This document shows positions 14,701-20,235 of a stretch of 20,235 nucleotides of DNA, piece by piece. How positions within the stretch are numbered: position 1 is the first letter of the stretch; every line of letters begins with the position of its first letter. The stretch spans positions 18,540 through 38,774 of the forward strand of contig MU602749.1 in NCBI GenBank assembly GCA_025201865.1, in the 5' to 3' direction. Both the position numbers and the translations under genes were made by a program. The notes below the pieces were generated by a model that worked only from the letters and a program-made list of their open reading frames with translations, had not been told where the DNA came from and made no database searches. The stretch is from Ramicandelaber brevisporus. Its lineage: Eukaryota; Kickxellomycota; Ramicandelaberales; Ramicandelaberaceae.

Positions 14701-16860
14701 TGACCATAGTCTCGGCGGAGGCGGTGCTGTTGAGGCTGGCGGAGGTGGTGCTGCTGCTGCCAGTGTCGCTGTAGCAGTCACTGTTGATTGCGGTGCTGGT
14801 GTCACTGGTGTTGTTGCTGATGGAGGTGATGCTGGATTGCTTACTGATACTGTAGCTGGAACTGCAACAACCTCACTAGTGGGAAGTGAGACTGAAAATG
14901 GAAGCACAGGTGGTGACTCTGATAGTGAAGCTGTAGCCATCTTAACCGAGGCTGGAATTGGCATTGGCATTGGAGGCTGCGATTGTGGGAGAGAAGCTGG
15001 CGGTTTGCTAGGTGTGCTTGAGCTGCGCTTCTTTTTCTTTTGCTTCTGAGATGCATATTGCTGCTGCTGTGATTGTGAATGTTGCTGTGATTTAGTGGAT
15101 GGCTGGACAGAGCGGAATGGACAACTTGGGCTGTAGCATCTAGAATCACGAGGGCATGTTGGCGAATAGCAATTTGATGTCAATGTAAACACTCCTGTAG
15201 GCAGTCCAGTTAATGACGCCTTTTCCAATGTACCGCCAGAGTTTCTATCCAAGGGAGTGATTGGTGGCAGCACTCTATTGTACCCATCGCTGGTTGACAT
15301 TGTGTTAGTAGCCTGCTGTTGTACTCTAATTGGATCGATCTGAGTAGATTCAAGAGCTGCATTAAACATGTAGATTTCAGACTGGTCATCTCTCAGCATG
15401 TGTTCATATGCAACATCATAAAAATACATTTGCTCTTCCAACGCACGTCCGAATGCCACTGCAGTCTTTCTATCTGGTGATTGCAATAGTGAGCATAATA
15501 CATCAACTGCATGTCTGCCATTAAATGAGTTTGGATATTCAACTCCTGCACGTGAATTGACTGTTAGTTGGACTTTGCTGCGGAATGCAATGGCTACTCT
15601 GCTCAGTAATGCTGGATTAAATGGTTGAAGTTGAAGAGAAGTCGGCGTAATGGCTGTGGAAGGCGTGCTGCCACTCATTGGATGTGAGTCAGAGTCTTTT
15701 CGTCCAGAGTAAACCATGGCTGATGCTGACCTAGAGTGACTGATAGTAGTTGGCCATATAGACTCAATCTGCTGCGATTGTGGCTGCGTTGATGATAGTG
15801 GCTGTGGCTCTTGATGCTGATATATCTGCGGTTGCGATCGAGGCTGCTGCTGCTGCCGTCTTTGTTGCTGTTGCTGTTGCTGCTGTTGTTGTTGTTGCGG
15901 TCTTTGTTGCGGTTGTTGATATTGGTGTTGCTTTGATTGATCCGACCGCTTCGGAATGATAATTGGAGGAGGTGGATTCGAGAGTCGCTTCGAGGATGTT
16001 TGGCTTGTGCCGATTGAGCCATTTGACATTTGAGGCCTGAGCAGATTTTGATTTGCGAGAGCTGGCGGCACAGGAGACTCTGTAACTGATGTCGATTTCA
16101 CATTGGGACTAAAATGGCTCATCAAATCATCTTCCAAGCTGATTCCGGGTATATCCACATCAAGCATCAACCCACTACTCTGCTTCAAACCATCAACCTC
16201 TTCATCCTCCTGGTATTGCTGTGCTTCTTCAACCAATTGTGGCTGTGGCGGCTGCGGCTGATGAACGATGCCCATAGCATCATCAATGACCAGTGCACCA
16301 ACTTTCCTTGCTGCTTTACTCACTGCCATTGACAAGTCATCGCTAACGCGTCCACCAGTTGGCTCCCATGTTGATAACAGTCCAACTTGAACGTGCGGCT
16401 GAGAGGAGTGCTGATACGACGGAAGAGCATTGTGATTGTGAGGGTTACCAGTTGATATCACTGCACCGCCACGCGGTCCTGCTGCAATCGAAGAATAAGT
16501 TCCTGACATAGGTGCACTGCTGTAACCTCCGGTGTAGCCACTATACTCACTCGTCTCATACGGATTATAGTGTCCGCCAAGTCCGGTGCGCTGCTGAGCT
16601 GCAACCGCTGCAGCCACAGTCGCTTGCCGATATGGGTGCTCCAGTTGCTGGTGGTGCTGTTGCTGTTGCTGTTGCTGGTGCTGTTGCTGGTGCTGGTGCT
16701 GGTGCTGGTGCTGGTGCTGGTGCTGGTATTGCTGCTGCTGCTGGACAGAGGGTGGCTGTTGTCTCAAGGCAGATTGAGGAGGAGTCGAATGAAGAGCATA
16801 GCGCGCACCTCCCTGACTCGCCATTGCCGACGCAGATGCCTGACGAGGCCTCGAGTCCAT
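11728..16860 (-). CDS. Rho1 guanine nucleotide exchange factor, Rom2/Rgf1 family (DEP-DH-PH-CNH)
   Basis: 1710 aa, uninterrupted. Rom2/Rgf1 proteins activate Rho1 at the plasma membrane, driving glucan synthesis and the cell-integrity MAPK pathway. The first ~415 residues are low complexity with His-Gln and polyglutamine tracts (40-72; 322-339). A DEP domain lies at about 418-500 (TGR-like NGRHAVDVL, DRKTAVAFGRALEEQ, RDDQSEIYMF). A Cys-rich linker with two CYSPxCP motifs (564-581) is typical of fungal homologues as I recall them. Pro/Ala/Ser sequence leads to the DH domain at about 735-930 (DSEKEYLDDF; SRPFTRLPKYVLFLEGILK). The PH domain starts at about 950 but is split by a ~130-residue Ser/Gly/Ala insertion (1025-1155) before its terminal helix AERREWISAI. 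A CNH domain spans about 1205-1520. The last ~190 residues are Ser/Pro-rich. Coding of the DH region (about 13840-14640) is visibly more AT-rich than the flanks. Confidence 0.95.
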   Translation of the reverse strand: MDSRPRQASASAMASQGGARYALHSTPPQSALRQQPPSVQQQQQYQHQHQHQHQHQHQQQHQQQQQQQHHQQLEHPYRQATVAAAVAAQQRTGLGGHYNPYETSEYSGYTGGYSSAPMSGTYSSIAAGPRGGAVISTGNPHNHNALPSYQHSSQPHVQVGLLSTWEPTGGRVSDDLSMAVSKAARKVGALVIDDAMGIVHQPQPPQPQLVEEAQQYQEDEEVDGLKQSSGLMLDVDIPGISLEDDLMSHFSPNVKSTSVTESPVPPALANQNLLRPQMSNGSIGTSQTSSKRLSNPPPPIIIPKRSDQSKQHQYQQPQQRPQQQQQQQQQQQQRRQQQQPRSQPQIYQHQEPQPLSSTQPQSQQIESIWPTTISHSRSASAMVYSGRKDSDSHPMSGSTPSTAITPTSLQLQPFNPALLSRVAIAFRSKVQLTVNSRAGVEYPNSFNGRHAVDVLCSLLQSPDRKTAVAFGRALEEQMYFYDVAYEHMLRDDQSEIYMFNAALESTQIDPIRVQQQATNTMSTSDGYNRVLPPITPLDRNSGGTLEKASLTGLPTGVFTLTSNCYSPTCPRDSRCYSPSCPFRSVQPSTKSQQHSQSQQQQYASQKQKKKKRSSSTPSKPPASLPQSQPPMPMPIPASVKMATASLSESPPVLPFSVSLPTSEVVAVPATVSVSNPASPPSATTPVTPAPQSTVTATATLAAAAPPPPASTAPPPPRLWSTTVPRNVVESVSKDELKRQEMIFELIDSEKEYLDDFKVLRDVYIKPLRSEEIIPQSHRARFVESVVFNVLHIMSISNHFWKDLAARQKQSHIVSNIGDIIRKFVRMFEPYVAYCANQPYAKYHVDFEAGRNQTFNTFLREAERLPQVRRLTIHSFLSRPFTRLPKYVLFLEGILKRTQPDSPDAHDLPLAISELRLLLSKINKEVGVAHNKLRLNTIYSSLHCDESDLEMLDLRNPRRLFIREGILKRRSAVDTFELTIFLFDHMILLARPKKSKDTGQIIEYKIYKQPIPLDMLTFSVLDPLPSITASTAAATAPASPLSPGGILSSPHSIGRRLLSSRASSSGLSANLNPPATSSGSGGGGDSTSSRSRLFALKGATSSVLKLGNYNNSSSQSGSSALADNGRDSFSVNASTIAGPGGLMAAAVGGASGASRQPSPLTLTITHLGRHGSVHTLTASSIAERREWISAIQAAQSKLIARRQRFDFVAVSSIELPLSNRVNCTALFDDNRKIAVGTDQGIYVGVDGHPNSFVRMKVQIDYVKQIIILEQFNIVLIRTSRENALWTFQMDALEWTAHDPPKGRKVATGINFVRSGECSGRMFVVQVQTSSNMTIGRIYEPLLVQPKARDRDKHRSTMGFGRLLGASPPEVLKKHRDFYIPSESRSVHFLRTRLLIGCKRGFEMLDPDTLQSQSLLNPDDESLRFVMDMEHVWPLEIFRLVTGEFLVCYDLLAFMVDRVGRRVNPGWTIYWDGTPSSFAYHHPYIMAFDSRFVEIHNIETGALTQVVPLDRCSSLLPSNAPVIHCVSTSIPQTVGATAAAKSMSSSNGLQQQQHPLESLFAPNSDDHSHRLQRRLSSATFQSINEHSAHPTATYPLGSGSPSSPSAGGVSSDRVSVSSPVTTSTTPNPTTIQAFTAATSPPPYSTSPHSAYSAPLPPTSLPLHGSGGNANSGVEMQVIYKIVYTGEPASANNLDGLGDEDDGDDTNGAPVLG
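15843..15898. repeat. Polyglutamine-coding CTG/TTG tract in the Rho GEF
   Basis: Mixed CAG/CAA codons on the coding (minus) strand encode glutamine runs around residues 322-339, broken by Arg pairs. Codon mixing lowers slippage compared with a pure CAG tract. Confidence 0.75.
16651..16743. repeat. TGCTGG hexamer / CTG repeat coding His-Gln and Gln tracts
   Basis: On the coding strand it reads as CAC-CAG (His-Gln) repeats flanked by CAA/CAG runs, giving residues about 40-72 of the Rho GEF. The hexamer TGCTGG is nearly perfect over about seven consecutive units (16685-16727), so length variation between strains is likely. Confidence 0.85.
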
Positions 16861-17074
16861 ACTTTTGAAAGAGAAGAAAAGAAAGAAAAGTCAGAGTGAG
16901 GCTAGAGGTAGAGATAGAGTGGGCAGAGGTGGAGGCAGAGGTAGAGGTATAGATAGAGGCAGAAGTGGATAGATAAAGAGAGAGAGAGAGCAGTGGCAGG
17001 ACACACAGAGTGAGAGTGAGCTGAGGGGGGATGGCTGGGTCGTGGATTGAGAACAAGAAGAGTATGTTCACAGT

Positions 17075-17106
<32 letters not shown>

Positions 17107-17557
17107 TAAAGTCGAGTGAAGAAGATAGATAGAGAAGAAAAAGGAAAAAGAAAAGAAAAAGAGAGCAGCCGACGACACTTGATCTCTATCCAACTGGACA
17201 GCTGATGAGGTCACTTTGACGGAAGGGATACAGGTGGAGAGGTTAAGCTTTATGTACGCATGCCTTCCGTCCAAGACTCTGTACTCTGCATGCTCCAAAA
17301 ATAGGCACAAGAACGCGCAGTAATAACGTTGTATCAGAAAGCACACCACTGTTAACCCATAGGACGCCTGCCAAGGATTACCCCGCCTTCACTTTCCACT
17401 TTTCACTTTTCACTCTCGCGTCGTTATAATTAGACTCCAATTTTCTCAACAATAGCGCACCCGCGAGCAAAGCAAAGCAAACAAGCAAGCAAACAAACAA
17501 ACAGAAAAAGAGAAAAGTCGCGCGATCTAGACCACTTGATCCCCCTCTTTTGTTCAT
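16861..17557. promoter_or_regulatory. Divergent intergenic region, Rho GEF and PSF2
   Basis: No gene recognised. The side next to the Rho GEF ATG (16861-17000) is purine-rich on the plus strand with degenerate AGAGGT/AGAGAT repeats, so the Rho GEF leader would be CT-rich RNA. A (GTC)10 microsatellite lies at 17075-17105. The PSF2 side has TTTTCACTTTT repeats (about 17390-17415), AAGCAAAC repeats (about 17468-17505) and a CGCGCG patch (17519-17524) about 35 bp before the ATG. Confidence 0.5.
17075..17105. repeat. (GTC)10 trinucleotide repeat
   Basis: Ten perfect GTC units (GAC on the minus strand) in the presumed 5' leader or promoter of the Rho GEF, about 215 bp upstream of its ATG. Confidence 0.85.
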
Positions 17558-18115
17558 ATGGCGCTTCCACGTAATCTACAGCAAGCATACAGCTTGGGCG
17601 AGCTCGAGCTGCTCACCGGCTCTTCCGAAGAAGTCACAATTCGTCCGACTTTTGCAATGCCCAAACTCGAGCTTCTCGGCGGCACTGTCGGCCCATTCCA
17701 GCCTCCACGCACTCTCAAAGTGCCCCTCTGGCTCGCCTGTACTCTCAAACGTCGCAATCGCTGCCACATTGTGCCGCCAGACTGGCTAACAATTGCCCAT
17801 CTCGACAAGGCCAGCGAGTTTGAAGAGCTGAATCACTATCGGTTTAGCGAGAATTTGCCATTTAGATTTATGGAAATTGCGCACATGCTGATTGAATGTG
17901 CGTCGGATGACATTCCAGATGCGCAGCATCTTTGGAGAATCATCCAGGACTTGAGAGAAATGAGACAGAGCAAGGCGAGAGAGGGTTTGAAGGACTTGGA
18001 TGCGAGGTATCTGCAAATGGATGGATTGTCGTCGTTTGAAATTAACGAAGTACGGCCAGTGTTTAGCAAAGTGTTCAATGAGCAAGTTAAGATTGAAAAG
18101 ACAAGAACATCCTAG
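17558..18115 (+). CDS. PSF2: GINS complex subunit Psf2
   Basis: 185 aa, the usual length for Psf2. GINS (Sld5-Psf1-Psf2-Psf3) binds Cdc45 and Mcm2-7 to form the replicative CMG helicase in the nucleus. Family hallmarks in order: N-terminal MALPRNLQQAYSLGELELL, beta-strand region VTIRPTFAMPKLELLGG, GPFQPP (residues about 46-51), VPLWLACTLKRRNRCHIVPPDWL (about 56-78), FRFMEIAHMLIECASDDIPD (about 103-122), the basic helix DLREMRQSKAREGLKDLD, and the C-terminal SSFEINEVRPVF. No domain is missing and no intron interrupts it. The ATG at 17558 gives exactly the conserved MALPR start. It is divergent from the Rho GEF and tandem with the glyoxalase II gene 276 bp downstream. Confidence 0.96.
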   Translation: MALPRNLQQAYSLGELELLTGSSEEVTIRPTFAMPKLELLGGTVGPFQPPRTLKVPLWLACTLKRRNRCHIVPPDWLTIAHLDKASEFEELNHYRFSENLPFRFMEIAHMLIECASDDIPDAQHLWRIIQDLREMRQSKAREGLKDLDARYLQMDGLSSFEINEVRPVFSKVFNEQVKIEKTRTS

Positions 18116-18391
18116 TTTTAAACTGTAATAGTAGCAATAGTATCCATATTAATCAGCCTGTTTTATTATTATAAACTCCCCCTCTCGATGCGATCGAAAA
18201 AGGATCATCTCCGTGTGACACATCTTGACCCCGTCGGATATACCGTAATAAATCACGCTTGATGGTGTCATTCGATCTTGTCACAACAACGCTTGTCTGC
18301 ACATGTGTGCGTGTGACCATCCTTCCTCTCAATACACATTATTAATTGCACCCTAAAGTTCACCTTTTGGACCCTAAACCACTTCCCTCGT

Positions 18392-19360
18392 ATGCACTCT
18401 GTAGCAGCTGCTCTTCTTCGGGGACCGTCTCGGTTTCGGTTTCCAGCTCGCGTTTGTGCCTCTTCCTTACAAATCTCGAGCTCATTTCGGAATATAACAC
18501 GCGTCGCAACAAACTTCACCACCACCTCGCCGACCTCGTTCGCTGCTGCTCGCTACTTCAGTACCACCATACCAAGACCAGAAATGCGCGTCGTCACCCT
18601 CCCAATCTTCCAGGACAACTACAGCTACGTCATCTTTGACGACGCCACCAAGAAGGCAGCCGTTGTCGACCCTGCCGAAGCCTCTAAAGTTCTCCCGCAG
18701 CTCAAGACACTCGTCACTGACCAGGGCTATGAGCTGACCCACGTGCTGACCACTCACCATCACGCCGACCACGCCGGCGGTAACGAAGCTGTTGCCGACG
18801 CGTATCCTGGCATTGCTGTTGTGGGTGCCGATAAGCGCGTTAATGCCATTACTGCTCTCGTTAATGATGGCGCAGAGTTCAAGATTGGCGGTGTCAATGT
18901 CAAGTCGCTGCTGACTGTTGGCCACACTACGGGCCACGTGTCGTTTTACGCAACTCCAGCTGAGCAAAACTCTGTGCCAGCTGCAGTGTTTACCGGCGAC
19001 TGTCTCTTTTTGGGTGGATGTGGTCGCTTCTTTGAGGGTACTCCAGAGGACATGTACAAGTCGCTCATTGAGATTCTGGGCAAGCTCCCGAAGGATACCA
19101 AGGTTTATTGCGGACACGAATATACTCGTGGAAACTACAAGTTTGCCTTGTCGGTTGATGGCCAGAATGCTGATTTGATCAAATTGAACGAGGCTGCCAA
19201 TGCGACCGAGATTACCGTGCCAGGCACTATTGAGAATGAGCTCAAGGCTAATCCATTCATGCGCGTTCATGAGCCGGCTCTTCAGGCGTCCACCGGCAAG
19301 ACTGATCCAATTGACGTCATGGCCAAGTTGCGTGAGCTTAAGAACAACTTTCGCGGTTAA
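18392..19360 (+). CDS. GLO2: Hydroxyacylglutathione hydrolase (glyoxalase II), mitochondrial and possibly cytosolic
   Basis: 322 aa. Glyoxalase II hydrolyses S-D-lactoylglutathione to D-lactate and glutathione, the second step of methylglyoxal detoxification. Residues 1-64 are rich in Arg, Ser, Ala and Thr without acidic residues until Glu64, a typical mitochondrial presequence. The conserved enzyme begins at Met65 (MRVVTLPIFQDNYSYV). The metallo-beta-lactamase motif THHHADHAGG (121-130) supplies His122, His124, Asp126 and His127; further ligands are His178 (VGHTTGH), Asp203 (TGDCLF) and His242 (CGHEYT). The C-terminal substrate-binding NPFMR (287-291) and Lys/Arg tail are present. The first ATG (18392) has C at -3, whereas Met65 (18584) has G at -3, so leaky scanning could yield a cytosolic form. 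It converges on the nucleoporin gene with 92 bp between stops. Confidence 0.95.
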   Translation: MHSVAAALLRGPSRFRFPARVCASSLQISSSFRNITRVATNFTTTSPTSFAAARYFSTTIPRPEMRVVTLPIFQDNYSYVIFDDATKKAAVVDPAEASKVLPQLKTLVTDQGYELTHVLTTHHHADHAGGNEAVADAYPGIAVVGADKRVNAITALVNDGAEFKIGGVNVKSLLTVGHTTGHVSFYATPAEQNSVPAAVFTGDCLFLGGCGRFFEGTPEDMYKSLIEILGKLPKDTKVYCGHEYTRGNYKFALSVDGQNADLIKLNEAANATEITVPGTIENELKANPFMRVHEPALQASTGKTDPIDVMAKLRELKNNFRG

Positions 19361-19387
19361 GAAATCATCACTATAGAGTCGATCCAT

Positions 19388-19393
19388 AATAAA
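19388..19393 (+). terminator. Polyadenylation signal AATAAA of glyoxalase II
   Basis: Canonical hexamer 28 nt after the stop, followed by a T-rich/AT-rich stretch (19403-19426) in the 92-bp gap shared with the convergent nucleoporin gene. Confidence 0.6.
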
Positions 19394-19452
19394 CACTTTA
19401 GGTTTTTTTTAATAATAATAAAAAACGAGTAATTAGAGGCTTATTTAAGTGG

Positions 19453-20235
19453 TTAGTAGCGACGATATGAGGGAGTATACGGAGTAGCTGGCACACGCTG
19501 GCCATAGCTGCTTGTATTGCTGTTGTTGTATTGGTTAGCTGCACCAGTAGCAGTTACTGAAGCTGAAATGATGCCAGTTTTGCGCATTTCATCGTGCAAG
19601 ACTGCAATGCGGTTGGTAATGGCAATGAAGCTCTGGTGAATCCGCTGAACAGCCTCACCAACGGCAGCCGGAGTGATGTTTGGACCACCTTGGCGATGCT
19701 GCATGACCAAAGAGTGCATAGTGCGCTCCAGCTCCTCAACCACAAGTGTCAACTGCTGCAGACGGCTGTCAAACTGAGCCATCGTGACACTGTAGTAGTT
19801 GTTGATGGTGTTGGCAGCAACGTTTCCGCTCTGGCGCAGACGGTTCAGAATGCTGGTGGGATCTTGAGAAGCGGCACCAAGAGCAGCAGTGGAAGCCACG
19901 CCAGTAGCTGACGCAGCAGCAGCTGGATCAGCGGCCAATGAGCCAAGAACGCGGGCACGGGTATCCTCGCCGGTCAACCACCTGCTGGCCGCATCAGCAT
20001 GGCGCAAATCACGGTTGATATCCTCCTTCAGTGCACTAAGGCTGGCAAACTCGCTCTCCAGTGCAGAGTTGACCAGAATGAGATGCCGCTCAACCTCGGT
20101 AATGTAGTAAGCAATCTGTTCGGTATCCTCCTTGAATGTACGAGCCTCCAATAGATCTTGAATCTCAGATGCATCGAAGCGGCGAGCCTCAATAGCGGCA
20201 AGCTCCTGCTTGTACTTTTCTGGCAGTGATCTGAA
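19453..20235 (-). CDS. NUP49: Nucleoporin Nup49/Nup58 family, C-terminal coiled-coil part (5' end outside window)
   Basis: The frame is open from the right edge to the TAA at 19455-19453, giving 260 residues; the start and any FG-repeat region lie beyond the window. The TTG at 20151 is only an internal codon. Visible are a helical segment beginning LPEKYKQELAAIEARRF, a long amphipathic coiled coil (about residues 25-90 of the visible part), an Ala-rich linker, then a second helical block with NNYYSVTMAQFDSRLQQL, VVEELERTMHSL and ITPAAVGEAVQRIHQSFIAI. This matches the layout of Nup58/Nup49 C-termini (ITPQDL...KIYQTFVALA in the human protein, from memory). These pair with Nup54/Nup57 and Nup62/Nsp1 in the central channel complex of the nuclear pore. 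It ends in a Tyr/Pro/Arg-rich tail. Confidence 0.85.
   Translation of the reverse strand, partial: FRSLPEKYKQELAAIEARRFDASEIQDLLEARTFKEDTEQIAYYITEVERHLILVNSALESEFASLSALKEDINRDLRHADAASRWLTGEDTRARVLGSLAADPAAAASATGVASTAALGAASQDPTSILNRLRQSGNVAANTINNYYSVTMAQFDSRLQQLTLVVEELERTMHSLVMQHRQGGPNITPAAVGEAVQRIHQSFIAITNRIAVLHDEMRKTGIISASVTATGAANQYNNSNTSSYGQRVPATPYTPSYRRY

Noticed and set aside
16512-16899. Two plus-strand ORFs with Leu/Val or Ala/Gly repeats
   Set aside because: Frame shadows of the His-Gln hexamer repeat of the Rho GEF.

Overview
The window is nuclear DNA from an intron-poor eukaryote, most likely a fungus and possibly an early-diverging one. The evidence is a Rom2/Rgf1-type Rho1 GEF (DEP-DH-PH-CNH), a GINS Psf2 subunit, a Nup49/Nup58-type nucleoporin, an SLC16/Mch-like MFS transporter, AATAAA polyadenylation signals, GTATGT 5' splice sites and TACTGAC branch points. 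All protein genes seen here are uninterrupted ORFs rich in CAG/CAA-coded glutamine tracts. The lineage below fungi is inference.

Layout. 1-773 (-): 5' part of an MFS monocarboxylate-type transporter, divergent from 1588-3612 (+), a C2H2 zinc-finger protein built from two ~250-residue tandem copies of one four-finger unit. 4499-6997 (+): a secreted-ectodomain, seven-helix membrane protein of unknown family. About 7000-9240 (-): a spliced non-coding snoRNA host gene. 9432-11489 (+): transketolase, with snoRNA host and transketolase sharing a divergent promoter. 11728-16860 (-): Rho GEF. 17558-18115 (+): PSF2. 18392-19360 (+): glyoxalase II with a mitochondrial presequence. 19453-20235 (-): C-terminal part of a Nup49/Nup58 nucleoporin, running off the right edge.

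The main discovery is the apparently gene-free stretch 7000-9240. On the minus strand it carries six box C/D snoRNAs. In each, the antisense element upstream of D' pairs with a universally conserved rRNA segment. By the five-nucleotide rule these point to 25S U2421, 18S U578, 25S C2197, 25S G2288, 18S A28 and 25S C2959 (yeast numbering from memory). Those are the targets of yeast snR78, snR77, snR76, snR75, snR74 and snR73, in exactly the 5'-to-3' order of the yeast snR78-snR72 polycistron. Here each snoRNA lies about 40-75 nt after a GTATGT/GTAAGT donor, so they are intron-encoded in a host whose exons have stops in all frames. A snR72-like element (25S A876) was not found.

The other genes are housekeeping functions with no evident operon-like logic: pentose phosphate metabolism, cell-wall signalling, replication, methylglyoxal detoxification and the nuclear pore.
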